Source: Planococcus circulans (GTDB taxonomy: Bacteria > Bacillota > Bacilli > Bacillales_A > Planococcaceae). Taken from it: a stretch of 64,000 bases of DNA. A program made the position numbers and the translations under genes. The notes beneath the pieces are model-generated. The model was not told the DNA's origin. It did not search any database and saw only the letters and a list, made by a program, of their open reading frames with translations. Where the stretch lies: positions 124,001-188,000 of the forward strand of contig NZ_JAIQCL010000004.1 of NCBI RefSeq assembly GCF_020023385.1. The letters run 5' to 3'. Positions 35,130-44,515 of the stretch are shown here, piece after piece (within the stretch, counting starts at the first letter, position 1; every line of letters begins with the position of its first letter).

Positions 35130-35160
35130 GAAAAAAGCTGCGCAAACGCAGCTTTTCTCA
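35130..35160 (-). terminator. Terminator after the MMPL gene
   Basis: AAAAAAGCTGCG / CGCAGCTTTT with a CAAA loop, about 55 bp past the MMPL stop codon. Confidence 0.7.
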
Positions 35161-35214
35161 CCTTGCTATAAAATTGATTAACGCCTTTAAAATAAAAGAT
35201 TCACTTAATCACAT

Positions 35215-37833
35215 TTATTTCTTCTTGCCGAACGGCCACCAGACACCCCGGTCGAAAGATACTGAAATTGCCGGTATCAATAACGGCAGGACAATCAGCC
35301 CGTACAGCAACAATCCGGTGATGACGATCGTTGCAATCTGCACCAAGCTCAAGACGCCAGAAGGCATCATGGCACCGAATGTACCTGCCAAAATGATGGC
35401 TGCCGTGATGATGACAGTCCCCATCTTCGCCATTGATGTCCGCATTGCATCACGAACGCTGATGCCATTGAACGATTCTTCGCGGAACCGGTCGAGCAGG
35501 AAGATCGAGTAATCGACTCCCAGTGCCACCAACATCACGAAGCCAAAGAACGGCACTGCCCAGCTGATGCCATCATAGCCCAGGCCATTGACGAAGATCA
35601 ATTCCGCAATGGAAATTGATGTATAATACGTCAGCAACAAGGATCCGATCATATATAGCGGCATGATCAACGAACGGAAAAGAATAGCCAAAACAACAAA
35701 CAAGCTGATCAGCATGATAACCACTGTACTTGCAAAGTCACTGGAAGACACTTCTTCTAAATCGCTGTTGATGCTGGAAATTCCGCTGAATGCAATTTCC
35801 GCTTCTTCTAGCGGCGTTCCTGCTGCAGTACGTTCTACTGTTTCTTTGATTTCAGTGGTAATGTCAATTGCTTCAGGAGAATACGGATCCTCTGATAACA
35901 CCACGTCCATCATCATTCCTCTTCCGTCAGCAAAGGAATAGCGATCCAGTACCTGTTCAAAGTCTTCGCTCTCCAATGTTCCTTCCGGAATGAATAGGCC
36001 AGTGTCACGCACAGCTTCACTGTCGCTCATTTCCTGCATCATGTCGACAGCTTCCGTCAATCCGGTCTGGATTTCAGCCAAGCCATCATTTGAAGCACCT
36101 ACGCCATCCGCCAATTGCGTCAACCCGGCACTAAGTTCTGCTGTCTGTCCAGCTGCTCCAGCCAAACCCTGCTGAATTTCTGTCAAACCGCCACTGATTT
36201 GAGTCAAAGCTCCGACGGTTTGCGGGATATTCCCTGTTTGTTGCAAGCCTTGCGAAACCTGCACCAATTGCTGGTTGATCTGTCCAAGACCCGCGGCCGC
36301 TTCGTTCAATCCTCCAGCATTTCCAGCCTGTTCCCCGATAGCCGTTAAGTTGGTCTGGACTTCCGTAAGCCCTGCCTGCACTTCACCAAGTCCATCGCGG
36401 GCTTCACCAAGTCCATCTGCCATAAGGCCGAGCTGTTCGTCCACGTAAAGTTCGTCAATGACATCGCCTGTCGGTCGTGTAATCGACCGGACAGTCTCGA
36501 CACCCTCAATTTTTTCAATCTCAGCACTTACTGATTCGAAGTAAGGGACAGTTGACCGATCTGTCAAGGAATCATCTGATTTGACGATTACTTGAACGGG
36601 CAGCGAATCTCCTTTTCCAAAGCCTTCTTCAATAGCACGCAGGCCTTTCACTGACTCATATTCCGAACCGATTTCATCCACCGTGTTAAAAGATAAGGAA
36701 TTATCGTACGTAAAGAGCAATGGAACTGTAATCACAGCTACCACCAACATCGACAGCAACGGTCTGTTGATCGACAGTTTGCTCATCGTGATCCATAATT
36801 TGCTGTCACTGTGTGAAGCGGATTTTTTCGCTGGCCAGAATAGTTTCTCCTTCAATAAAGACATGAAGAATGGCACGATCGTATAAAGGACCAGCAGCAG
36901 GACAAATATGCCGACCGCTACAGCCACTGCCGATTTGAATATCGGAAATTCAGCAAAGCCGATGGCGAAGAATCCGATAAACACGGCGATCCCGCTGATC
37001 AGCAAAGTTCTACCCGCTGTTTTATACGTGTTGATGATTGATTGTTCCACCCCGTGTCCAGCCGATAGTTCTTCTTTATAGCGACTTAACAGCAGGATAC
37101 AATAATCCGTTCCAATTCCAAACAGAATCGCCACCAGGAATATCTGTGTATAGTTGGAAACCGGGAATCCAAACCAGTCGATGAAAAATGCCACGACCGA
37201 TTGGCTCAATAAATAAGAAATTCCGACCGCAACAAGCGGGATGAACGGTGTTACAATCGAACGGAACACCGCCAGCAATAACCCGAAAATCAAGATGACT
37301 GTAATGATTTCTGTACGCTTCAAGCCTTCTTGCGCACTGATATTCACATCATTGTTGATGATGGCTTCTCCTGTTACATAAGCAGTCAAATCTTCCGGAA
37401 TGATGGTTCCTCTGATTGTGTCGGCAACGGCATTCACTTCTTCGTCCGTGCCATCAACCGTAATCGGCATCAATACGGTTTGGCGATCTTCCGAAATCAG
37501 TTGATCTTCCAATTCTTCACTTTCAACCGGATTTAATACGCTTGTCACCGGATCTCCGAGTGCTTCGATATCCACTACCATCTGTTCGAGCGTTTCCCGC
37601 ATCGAATCAGTTATTTCACTTTCCAATGGAATGACAAGAGAAATGGTTTGTTCTGCAGCATCCGCATCCGTCAAAATTCTTGATGCTATTTGCGAAGAAG
37701 CTTCATCAGATAACTGAAACGAACCTGCCTTTTCTGCCTGTTCCGTTAAATTAGGCGCCAATAGGAATAAGACGATCGTCAAGACGATCAAGCCGATGGC
37801 AATCGGCCATTTAAATTTCAATACGCTATGCAT
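35215..37833 (-). CDS. MMPL/RND-family transporter
   Basis: An 872-residue protein with twelve predicted helices in two sets of one plus five, the RND/MMPL arrangement. Cytoplasmic-side acidic motifs (GIGTDYCILLLSRYKEE near 245 and GVDYSIFLLDRFREES near 785) mark the proton relay. The second extracytoplasmic loop (residues about 455-600) is a long repeated coiled coil of LxxxxxGLxEIQxGL type. Relatives move lipids, siderophores or drugs. The MarR-type gene ends three bases before its start, so it is an efflux pump under drug- or lipid-responsive control. Confidence 0.82.
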   Translation of the reverse strand: MHSVLKFKWPIAIGLIVLTIVLFLLAPNLTEQAEKAGSFQLSDEASSQIASRILTDADAAEQTISLVIPLESEITDSMRETLEQMVVDIEALGDPVTSVLNPVESEELEDQLISEDRQTVLMPITVDGTDEEVNAVADTIRGTIIPEDLTAYVTGEAIINNDVNISAQEGLKRTEIITVILIFGLLLAVFRSIVTPFIPLVAVGISYLLSQSVVAFFIDWFGFPVSNYTQIFLVAILFGIGTDYCILLLSRYKEELSAGHGVEQSIINTYKTAGRTLLISGIAVFIGFFAIGFAEFPIFKSAVAVAVGIFVLLLVLYTIVPFFMSLLKEKLFWPAKKSASHSDSKLWITMSKLSINRPLLSMLVVAVITVPLLFTYDNSLSFNTVDEIGSEYESVKGLRAIEEGFGKGDSLPVQVIVKSDDSLTDRSTVPYFESVSAEIEKIEGVETVRSITRPTGDVIDELYVDEQLGLMADGLGEARDGLGEVQAGLTEVQTNLTAIGEQAGNAGGLNEAAAGLGQINQQLVQVSQGLQQTGNIPQTVGALTQISGGLTEIQQGLAGAAGQTAELSAGLTQLADGVGASNDGLAEIQTGLTEAVDMMQEMSDSEAVRDTGLFIPEGTLESEDFEQVLDRYSFADGRGMMMDVVLSEDPYSPEAIDITTEIKETVERTAAGTPLEEAEIAFSGISSINSDLEEVSSSDFASTVVIMLISLFVVLAILFRSLIMPLYMIGSLLLTYYTSISIAELIFVNGLGYDGISWAVPFFGFVMLVALGVDYSIFLLDRFREESFNGISVRDAMRTSMAKMGTVIITAAIILAGTFGAMMPSGVLSLVQIATIVITGLLLYGLIVLPLLIPAISVSFDRGVWWPFGKKK

Positions 37834-37836
37834 GTA

Positions 37837-38280
37837 TTACGCTCCGTCCATTTTTAGTATCGTTTTCAGCTTCCGGAAAATCGTCAGGAATTGATCTATT
37901 TCTTCATCCGCTATATTTTCGGACATCAGCTTCTCAATATAATCGGTCAATACTTTTTCCAGTTCCACCAAAACTTCCTGGCCTTTATCCGTGAGTTCCA
38001 GCATTTTTTCCCGGCGATCTGTTGTCTGCACAACCTGGATCACTTCTTTTTGCAGCAATTTTTTTATCCGGCTGGAAATCGCACTTTTATGTACCGCCTG
38101 CAATACAGCTAACCTAGCCGAAGTAACCCGCTTTTCCTTGCCGATCAGCTTCAACATTTGAATCTGTTCAGGTGAATATTCCTTCCATAAAGGATGATCG
38201 ACCGATTTGATGACCCGCTCAGTCCCATAAATCATCACTTCCTGAAAAAGATCCACCGCTTCTTTTATTCGTCCATCCAA
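37837..38280 (-). CDS. MarR-family repressor of the MMPL operon
   Basis: A 147-residue winged-helix regulator. TTG at 38280 is the best start because GAGGGGGTG lies seven bases upstream. The DNA-binding region is VTSARLAVLQAVHKSAISSRIKKL with the wing TTDRREKMLELTDKG (KxxxDRR-like). It is cotranscribed with the MMPL gene. An ACCCCCT..AGGGGGT inverted repeat overlaps its promoter and ribosome-binding site, which points to autoregulation. Confidence 0.82.
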   Translation of the reverse strand: MDGRIKEAVDLFQEVMIYGTERVIKSVDHPLWKEYSPEQIQMLKLIGKEKRVTSARLAVLQAVHKSAISSRIKKLLQKEVIQVVQTTDRREKMLELTDKGQEVLVELEKVLTDYIEKLMSENIADEEIDQFLTIFRKLKTILKMDGA

Positions 38281-38288
38281 AGTAGTAC

Positions 38289-38321
38289 ACCCCCTCAACC
38301 AATATTTATAGTTTAGGGGGT
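38289..38321. promoter_or_regulatory. Candidate MarR operator
   Basis: ACCCCCT (38289-38295) and AGGGGGT (38315-38321) form a 7-bp inverted repeat with 19 bases between. The left arm contains the ribosome-binding site of the marR gene. Confidence 0.4.
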
Positions 38322-38357
38322 AAACCTTTTAAGGTCAAGAGAGATTGTTTATCCCAG

Positions 38358-38390
38358 AAAAAAACCTGTGAACAAAGTTCACAGGTTTGA
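38358..38390 (-). terminator. Terminator of the AI-2E family gene
   Basis: AAACCTGTGAAC / GTTCACAGGTTT, a perfect 12-bp stem with an AAA loop and a T run on the minus strand. Confidence 0.85.
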
Positions 38391-38392
38391 TA

Positions 38393-39475
38393 TTATTCAA
38401 TTTCACGTGTAGCCGTATTACGGATTTCACTACGCCGGGCATAGATATTTTTCGCGATGGTCTTGATAACGGCATACACGGGAATCGCTAAAATGATTCC
38501 CCATAAGCCAGCAATATTCCCCGCTGCGAGTATCAAGGTGATGACAGTCAGCGGGTGAACGTCGAGTGATTTGCCCATAACATTCGGCGTGATGAAATTA
38601 CTTTCAATCTGCTGGGCAACAAGCATGATGATGGCTACATACACTGCCATGATCGGATCCTGCACCAAAGCGATGATAATTGCAGGAATGACCGCGATAT
38701 AAGGCCCCAAAAACGGGATGACGTTGGTGGCCATACCGATCAATGCCAATAGTAGAGCGTAATCCAGACCGATGATCAGATACCCGATCAGCAGCATGAT
38801 CCCAACCAGGAAGCTGACGAATAATTGGCCTTGAATATATGCCTGTAAGGTTTCATCGATATCATGCAATGTTTTGCGGATCCATCTTTTCCGCTCTCCT
38901 GAAAAGAATCCAGAAACAAACGGTACAAATTTCTTGTGGTCAACCAATAGGTAGACGAGGAAAAATGGTACCAACACCAAAGTCACAACACCGGAAACGA
39001 AACTGCCGATAAAGGAAAGAATCCATCCGCCAACATCACCAAGCCGATCACCAAGTTGGCCGGTCATGCCCTCCAGCTGTTCTTCAATCGAGTCGGGAAG
39101 CCGATCACGTTGGTCGAATATGTATTGGCCGTACTCTTCTACACTTTCAATTATTTCAGGTGCATTATCCACCAATGCATTGATTTGGTCAGTGACAATC
39201 GGCCCAATCATGATGTAGAACAAGTAGAACACTAAGACAATCGCCAGAAGGACGGTGAGAACCGCAGCCCATTTCGGAAATTTTCTCTTCATCAGAAAGT
39301 TCAGGATCGGCCTTGTCAGGTAGAACAAGACGCCTCCCAACAACAAGGGAACAAAAATTGTTCCTGCAATAATAAATAAGGGATCGAAAATTCCTTGTAC
39401 TTCAATAAACAATCGAATGATGACTAAAGCTAGAATAATTCCTACTCCCACTTGAAACCAAAGCTTGTTCGTCAA
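38393..39475 (-). CDS. AI-2E family transporter (PF01594)
   Basis: A 360-residue membrane protein. TTG at 39475 was preferred because AAAGGAAGTG precedes it at normal spacing; a frame eight residues longer also exists. Two N-terminal helices, one near residue 65, a periplasmic loop (85-140), then a bundle with the conserved GMATNVIPFLGPYIAVIPA (near 245) and QQIESNFITPNVMGK (near 285) define the family. Members include sodium:proton antiporters and AI-2 exporters; no role is assigned here. Confidence 0.8.
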   Translation of the reverse strand: MTNKLWFQVGVGIILALVIIRLFIEVQGIFDPLFIIAGTIFVPLLLGGVLFYLTRPILNFLMKRKFPKWAAVLTVLLAIVLVFYLFYIMIGPIVTDQINALVDNAPEIIESVEEYGQYIFDQRDRLPDSIEEQLEGMTGQLGDRLGDVGGWILSFIGSFVSGVVTLVLVPFFLVYLLVDHKKFVPFVSGFFSGERKRWIRKTLHDIDETLQAYIQGQLFVSFLVGIMLLIGYLIIGLDYALLLALIGMATNVIPFLGPYIAVIPAIIIALVQDPIMAVYVAIIMLVAQQIESNFITPNVMGKSLDVHPLTVITLILAAGNIAGLWGIILAIPVYAVIKTIAKNIYARRSEIRNTATREIE

Positions 39476-39621
39476 GCGCGTCACTTCCTTTCTTTTCAAT
39501 AGTATACCCAGTTTACCACGAAAATATGGTATTATAATTTTTATGTTGTTTTGAAATTTCCACGCGGAAAAGGCATTACTGACAGATAAATAAGTGAACG
39601 TGCAATGGAGGATTTATTTTA

Positions 39622-40452
39622 ATGGATCAATTATGGCTTACTATCAAATTTCTGCTTCTCGGCCTCTTTCAAGGGCTCACGGAACCGATTCCCATCTCAT
39701 CAAGCGGGCATTTGCTGATTGCCCAGTATTTCCTTGATGTTCAGATTGAAGGCAGTGTTTCCACTTTTGCTTTGCTGGTCAACAGCGCATCTCTCATTGC
39801 TGTTTTGATCATTTACCGCGATGATATTAGACGCCTTGTCGTGAACGGCTTAACATACTTTACGGTGAAAAATGCTGAAACCAAGCGGGATTTCATGTTC
39901 GTTGTCTACTTGGTGGTGGCGACAATCCCCGCTGCAGTCATAGGCGTTTTGTTCCAGGATGCAATCGATGATAACCTTTCGACGATCGTGACTGTCGGCT
40001 TGACCCTTATCGTGACAGGTTTCGGCCTTTGGTGGATTCGCAATATGCGCGGACAGCGAAAAGATGGCAACATGAACATGAAAGACGCTATCATTATCGG
40101 GGGTGCCCAGGCAGTGGCACTTATTCCTGGCATCAGCCGAAGCGGTGCGACGATCGTGGCAGCGATGGCCAGAGGCATCAACCAGGAAACAGCTTTGCGC
40201 TTCTCTTTCCTGTTGTTCATCCCGATCAGTCTGGGCGGTGCTGTCCTCAGCATCACGGATATCGTCAATGACGCTAACTTGGCGACCATGGCCGGCCCTT
40301 ACACCATGGCTTTCCTTGGATCTCTGATCGCTTCTTACTTTTCATTAAAATGGTTCATGAACATCATGGCTAAAGGCCAATTGAAGTACTTTGCCATTTA
40401 CTGCTTTATTGTTGGGCCACTTGTCGTTTTGGCCTGGCTCGTACTGAATTAA
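39622..40452 (+). CDS. uppP: Undecaprenyl-diphosphate phosphatase UppP (BacA)
   Basis: A 276-residue protein with eight helices. The family's (E/Q)xxxE motif is Q17-x3-E21, followed by PIPISSSGH (22-30), and the second catalytic motif [10 protein letters not shown] is near 168. It removes one phosphate from undecaprenyl pyrophosphate on the outer face of the membrane, recycling the lipid carrier for peptidoglycan and giving bacitracin tolerance. The start at 39622 follows GGAGG. popT, which returns the product to the inner face, is encoded 1.9 kb away. Confidence 0.92.
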   Translation: MDQLWLTIKFLLLGLFQGLTEPIPISSSGHLLIAQYFLDVQIEGSVSTFALLVNSASLIAVLIIYRDDIRRLVVNGLTYFTVKNAETKRDFMFVVYLVVATIPAAVIGVLFQDAIDDNLSTIVTVGLTLIVTGFGLWWIRNMRGQRKDGNMNMKDAIIIGGAQAVALIPGISRSGATIVAAMARGINQETALRFSFLLFIPISLGGAVLSITDIVNDANLATMAGPYTMAFLGSLIASYFSLKWFMNIMAKGQLKYFAIYCFIVGPLVVLAWLVLN

Positions 40453-40454
40453 TT

Positions 40455-40498
40455 AAAAAAGACGGACTTTCAATAAAATTGAAAGTTCGTCTTTTTTT
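40455..40498. terminator. Bidirectional terminator between uppP and the CAP-domain gene
   Basis: GACGGACTTTCAA / TTGAAAGTTCGTC (one wobble) with A and T runs on both sides. Confidence 0.85.
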
Positions 40499-41624
40499 AT
40501 CGATTAAAGAAATTGGCCGTGTAATACGGTTGATTCTCTGAATTGAACGCTGCGCCAATCCCTAAAAATCCAAACTCCGGTTTGACGATATTTTCCCGGT
40601 GGCCCATCGAATTCATTAGGCCTTCGTGAGCAAAAATGCTGCTGTACTGCCCGTATGCCAAATTTTCACCGGCTACATAAAATGTGATGCCATCTTCATT
40701 CATCCGGTCAAACGGCGACTCTCCCGCCAGATTGGTATGGCTGAAGTATTGATTTTCCGCCATGTCCTCACTGTGCTTCCGGGCTGTCAGCATTGCTTGT
40801 CCGTCCCACTTCAATAGTGGAAGGTCACGCTGGATACGCGCTGAATTAGTCAATTCAAAAAGCAGATATTCATAGCCTTCCCTTAACTCCTCATTCGACT
40901 CGGCGTAAATTTCAGAACGTTCTTTTTCCAAATCTTCATGGATCACCTGCACCGCTGTCACAGTATCCTCTTCGTGGATATCATAAAAAATAGTCGTATA
41001 CGTATTATCGATCTTAAAAACATCATATTCTTCGCGGGTATCGAGTATATATTGAACATTTCCTTTTTGAAGGCTTTTCAGTGGAGCGCCAAGCAAGGAA
41101 CGGACTTCGGACTTTGTGGAATTCATCGTAATGCCTTCTGTCGAGGAAATCAAATCCTGATTGGTGAACATTCCATTCACTTTGCCTTCTTGATCATACG
41201 ATAATAATACATAGTTTTGATAATCCTGATGGTAGCTATGCCAATCAGTGCCATACTCGTTAAGCATCAAGCGAAGCGGCATACCCAGTTTCCCTTGAGC
41301 CTCGTCCTTATCCATACCAAGCGTAACATTGTGGATGGCAAACAAGGAATCCGTTTCAACCAGCTCCGGTTTCGCTACAGCTTCCGGCAACTCGAGCGAG
41401 TTGGACGCAACCAAAGACTGCAGTTGAGAGCCAATCCTCGAAGTGAAGTCGCGTGCCCCATCCAAAGCCTGGGACACCTCCGGATCTTCGGTGATGTTCT
41501 CAATTGTGCGATCAACAGAATCCAAAAAACTTAAATCGACATATTCACCAACCGGTTCCTCCCAAATCGGGCGCGCAAAAAAAACGGCCAGCAACAAAAC
41601 CATCAACCAAAACAGTTTCCGCAC
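40497..41624 (-). CDS. Secreted CAP/SCP-domain protein with CAP-associated N-terminal domain (YlbC-like)
   Basis: A 375-residue protein. GTG at 41624 follows AAGAGG at the best spacing; an ATG two codons upstream is too close to it. A signal or anchor helix (residues 3-18) is followed by a CAP-associated region (about 95-230, two repeats starting TLGMDKDEAQGKLG and TMNSTKSEVRSLLG) and a C-terminal CAP domain with HSEDMAENQYFSHTN and GENLAYG plus MGHRENI. The histidine and glutamate residues of the CAP cavity are present. It resembles Bacillus YlbC. It is extracellular or membrane-bound and its function is unknown. Confidence 0.82.
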   Translation of the reverse strand: MRKLFWLMVLLLAVFFARPIWEEPVGEYVDLSFLDSVDRTIENITEDPEVSQALDGARDFTSRIGSQLQSLVASNSLELPEAVAKPELVETDSLFAIHNVTLGMDKDEAQGKLGMPLRLMLNEYGTDWHSYHQDYQNYVLLSYDQEGKVNGMFTNQDLISSTEGITMNSTKSEVRSLLGAPLKSLQKGNVQYILDTREEYDVFKIDNTYTTIFYDIHEEDTVTAVQVIHEDLEKERSEIYAESNEELREGYEYLLFELTNSARIQRDLPLLKWDGQAMLTARKHSEDMAENQYFSHTNLAGESPFDRMNEDGITFYVAGENLAYGQYSSIFAHEGLMNSMGHRENIVKPEFGFLGIGAAFNSENQPYYTANFFNR

Positions 41625-41693
41625 ACGCATCACCTCTTACCCTACAGTTTAATCGCAAACGCATCATCCATAAAGCAAAAAGCCTTTGTGAAA

Positions 41694-42321
41694 GAAAAGC
41701 GGAAACGGCCGTTCAGCTCCGAAAGGCATAAGACGATCTGACGAAGCGGCGTCCTTTGCCGCATAGTCAGAGTGGCTTATGACCCGAGGAGCTGGCCGTT
41801 GCAGCTGGATCACATGAAAAGCGAAGGCAGCGGTCTAGCCGCGACAAGCGCTGGAAGCCTTGCCGGTAATGGCGGGCTTTGCCATTGCTGGAAAGGCTGA
41901 AGCGACTCGAGCGGCTGGCTGCCGGAGCTGGACAATCTGAAAAGCGGAAACGGCCGTTCAGCTCCGAAAGGCATAAGACGATCTGACGAAGCGGCGTCCT
42001 TTGCCGCATAGTCAGAGTGGCTTATGACCCGAGGAGCTGGCCGTTGCAGCTGGATCACATGAAAAGCGAAGGCAGCGGTCTAGCCGCGACAAGCGCTGGA
42101 AGCCTTGCCGGTAATGGCGGGCTTTGCCATTGCTGGAAAGGCTGAAGCGACTCGAGCGGCTGGCTGCCGGAGCTGGACAATCTGAAAAGCGGAAACGGCC
42201 GTTCAGCTCCGAAAGGCATAAGACGATCTGACGAAGCGGCGTCCTTTGCCGCATAGTCAGAGTGGCTTATGACCCGAGGAGCTGGCCGTTGCAGCTGGAT
42301 CACATGAAAAGCGAAGGCAGC
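41694..42321. repeat. Perfect 245-bp tandem array of repeat modules A and B
   Basis: The 245-bp unit starting GGAAACGGCCGTTCAGCTCC occurs at 41701, 41946 and 42191. The first two copies are identical and the third is identical for 131 bp and then stops. Each unit joins module A (CATAAG..TCTGAC..GCGGC paired with GCCGC..GTCAGA..CTTATG) and module B (AGCCTTGCCGG..AATGGC paired with GCCATT..GGAAAGGCT). Both modules are separated by GAAAAGCG. The array lies between the start of the CAP-domain gene and the end of popT and contains no credible gene. Confidence 0.95.
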
Positions 42322-42327
42322 CACAAA

Positions 42328-42366
42328 CAAAAAAGCGATACCATCAAATTGATGGCATCGCTTTTT
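42328..42366 (-). terminator. Terminator of popT
   Basis: AAAAGCGATACCATC / GATGGCATCGCTTTT (one wobble) with a five-base loop. Confidence 0.85.
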
Positions 42367-42368
42367 AC

Positions 42369-43205
42369 TTAATTGTATTCTTCTGTAATAGCTGTCTTTT
42401 TAGGTGAACTGAAAAGCAATGTAAATACCAGACCCAGCGCGAATGTCACGAGGCTTGTGATAAGCGTGGTTGGATCCGCCGAAAAGCCGGGGAATACCAC
42501 AAACAGGGATCCCAAAATCAAACCGATGATCGCTGCGTAGGTAACATAGGTAAAGTGCTCCAATAAATACTGAATCGCTTTACTGCTGACAATGAATCCA
42601 ACGATAACGCCGGCACCGATAGCCAAAGCAACCGGTATGTTCAACGTCGATAGCGCATTGATGGCTGTCGTATAGACACCCAATAACAGCAGGATAAACG
42701 ATCCGCTGATTCCTGGCAATAACATCGCCATACTGGCCAACCAGCCAGAGAAAAACAGCAAAAAGAAAATCGGCAACGTGAGTGATGCAATCGGCGCTAA
42801 ATCTTCCTCAGTCGGGATAAAGGCAGTGACCGCTAGCGCTGCGCCAATGACCAATAAAATAACCAAGTGGCGTGCCGTAAAGTTCTTTTTGACTTCCGCT
42901 TGTTTCATAATGTATGGAATAACGCCGATGATCAGCCCCATAAAGAAAAACTGAGTCGCTTCGTAATGCTGTTCCAATAAATACTCAATGACCCGGCTGA
43001 ATAACAGCAGCGTAATGACGATCCCGATGCCAAGCGGCACTAAAAATCCAAGATGTTTTTTCCATTCGCGGCTGAAAAATCCGCTGATGGATTCCAATAA
43101 ACGGTCGTAAATCCCTAAAATAAACGCAATCGTCCCCCCGCTTACTCCCGGGATCAGGTCACTGATTCCCATAAGAATACCACGGTATATATTCTTCCAT
43201 TCCAT
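42369..43205 (-). CDS. popT: Undecaprenyl-phosphate translocase PopT (DUF368)
   Basis: A 278-residue protein with about eight helices and two inverted re-entrant motifs, ISDLIPGVSGGTIAFILG (residues 14-31) and MLLPGISGSFILLLLG (near 165), which define DUF368. This family was shown in recent work to move undecaprenyl phosphate back to the cytoplasmic leaflet, alongside DedA proteins. AGGAGATTAGACGA precedes the ATG. The nearby uppP makes its substrate. It is monocistronic. Confidence 0.88.
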   Translation of the reverse strand: MEWKNIYRGILMGISDLIPGVSGGTIAFILGIYDRLLESISGFFSREWKKHLGFLVPLGIGIVITLLLFSRVIEYLLEQHYEATQFFFMGLIIGVIPYIMKQAEVKKNFTARHLVILLVIGAALAVTAFIPTEEDLAPIASLTLPIFFLLFFSGWLASMAMLLPGISGSFILLLLGVYTTAINALSTLNIPVALAIGAGVIVGFIVSSKAIQYLLEHFTYVTYAAIIGLILGSLFVVFPGFSADPTTLITSLVTFALGLVFTLLFSSPKKTAITEEYN

Positions 43206-43302
43206 TCGTCTAATCTCCTCGTCTTAAAATCACTTTAACTAGTATAGCATGTGTGAAATGGAAACTCGAGCTTCACATTCAGCATTTACCTGGTAGCCAA
43301 AA

Positions 43303-44373
43303 CTAGTTTATGATCCTCTTTGCCTCTTCTATAATCGTCTTTACTATTTCAGCCGCCCCTATTTCTTCAGTCAGGCCGCGTGTGGATTGACCTGCCCACA
43401 ACGACATGAACTCTGGATTATCAGTTTTTGCGGCAGCTGCCCGAATATCTTTGGTGATGGTATTTTGAGAAGGAAATGGCAAAGGAGCAATGCCGGTTTC
43501 TTCAAATTCCTGAATAAAGCGATTTTTGATGCCGCGCGCCGGGCGTCCGGAAAAGCTTTTGGTCACTACCGTACTTTCTTCGTTGCTTTCGAATATTGCC
43601 TGCTTGTAAACATCATGTGCTCCAGATTCTTTGGCACCGACAAAACGGGTGCCGATTTGGACGCCATGTGCACCAAGAACCAGGGAAGCAGCGAGACCCC
43701 GTCCATCAGTAAGGCCTCCAGCCGCAATGACCGGGATTTTAACAGCATCCACCGTCTGCGGCACCAATGCCATCGTACCAATCTGGGCACCTGACGGGTG
43801 GTTATCGAGTGAAAACGTGCTGCGGTGCCCTCCTGCTTCACTCCCTTGAGCTACGACAGCATCAGCTCCCGAAGCTTCCGCCTGCTCTGCTTCTTCCACT
43901 GTAGTGACCATGGCTATGATTTTGACCTGGTGCTCTTTGGCTGCTTTCATCTGCTCTTCCGATAAACAGCCGAAAGCTGTGCTGATAATCGGGACGCCTT
44001 CTTCAATGCAAATAGCGAACTGCTCTTCGCTCCAATCCGGCGATTGATACGAAGACTGTATTTCCAGAATATCCAATTGCGAACGAAAAGGGCTTAATGC
44101 ATTCTGCACTTCTGCTAAACGGCTAAAATCATCCTTTACCGGAGCGGCAAAAATATTGACACCAAACGGTTTTTGAGTTTTTGACTGAATTTCTTTAATT
44201 GCTTTCCGTAACGCATCCGGCGCCATATAGGCCGCACCTAAAGTTCCAAGTGCACCTGCATTGCTGACTTCCACCACCAGTTCCACAGTCGTTGGCCCCC
44301 CGGCCATACCGGCTTGAATAATCGGATGTTCAATTTCGAGTAACTGACAGATACGTGTTTTCAATGAAATCAT
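43303..44373 (-). CDS. Nitronate monooxygenase / 2-nitropropane dioxygenase family
   Basis: A 356-residue FMN TIM-barrel enzyme. PIIQAGMAGGPTTVELV (residues 17-33), AVVAQGSEAGGHRST (near 180, with the catalytic histidine) and AGGLTDGRGLAASLVLGAHGVQ (near 225) are the family motifs. It oxidises nitroalkanes or, in FabK-type relatives, reduces enoyl-ACP. The length and the GSEAGGHRS motif do not separate these cleanly. It is monocistronic. Confidence 0.8.
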   Translation of the reverse strand: MISLKTRICQLLEIEHPIIQAGMAGGPTTVELVVEVSNAGALGTLGAAYMAPDALRKAIKEIQSKTQKPFGVNIFAAPVKDDFSRLAEVQNALSPFRSQLDILEIQSSYQSPDWSEEQFAICIEEGVPIISTAFGCLSEEQMKAAKEHQVKIIAMVTTVEEAEQAEASGADAVVAQGSEAGGHRSTFSLDNHPSGAQIGTMALVPQTVDAVKIPVIAAGGLTDGRGLAASLVLGAHGVQIGTRFVGAKESGAHDVYKQAIFESNEESTVVTKSFSGRPARGIKNRFIQEFEETGIAPLPFPSQNTITKDIRAAAAKTDNPEFMSLWAGQSTRGLTEEIGAAEIVKTIIEEAKRIIN

Positions 44374-44464
44374 GTATAATCCCCCTGCCCTTGATTTGTT
44401 TGAATTTTGCTGTTGCCTTCAGTATCCCGTAAACGGTAATATACAGCAATAGGGAACTTTTCTG

Positions 44465-44481
44465 CAGAACGCATCGTTCTG
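44465..44481. promoter_or_regulatory. Perfect palindrome before the 86-residue gene
   Basis: CAGAACG-CAT-CGTTCTG, 7-bp arms, immediately followed by a TATAGT -10-like box. It may be an operator. The spacing is one base too long for a LexA box. Confidence 0.35.
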
Positions 44482-44515
44482 TATAGTAAGTAAACATGAG
44501 AAGGCGGGATTTACT

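Noticed and set aside
41767-42254. Two identical 80-residue open frames in the tandem array
   Set aside because: They are the same frame read through each copy of the 245-bp repeat. They lack ribosome-binding sites, and the composition follows the palindromic DNA.
44465-44481. Possible LexA box (GAAC..GTTC)
   Set aside because: The gap between the half-sites is five bases instead of four, and the downstream gene is not an SOS type. It is kept only as an unassigned palindrome.
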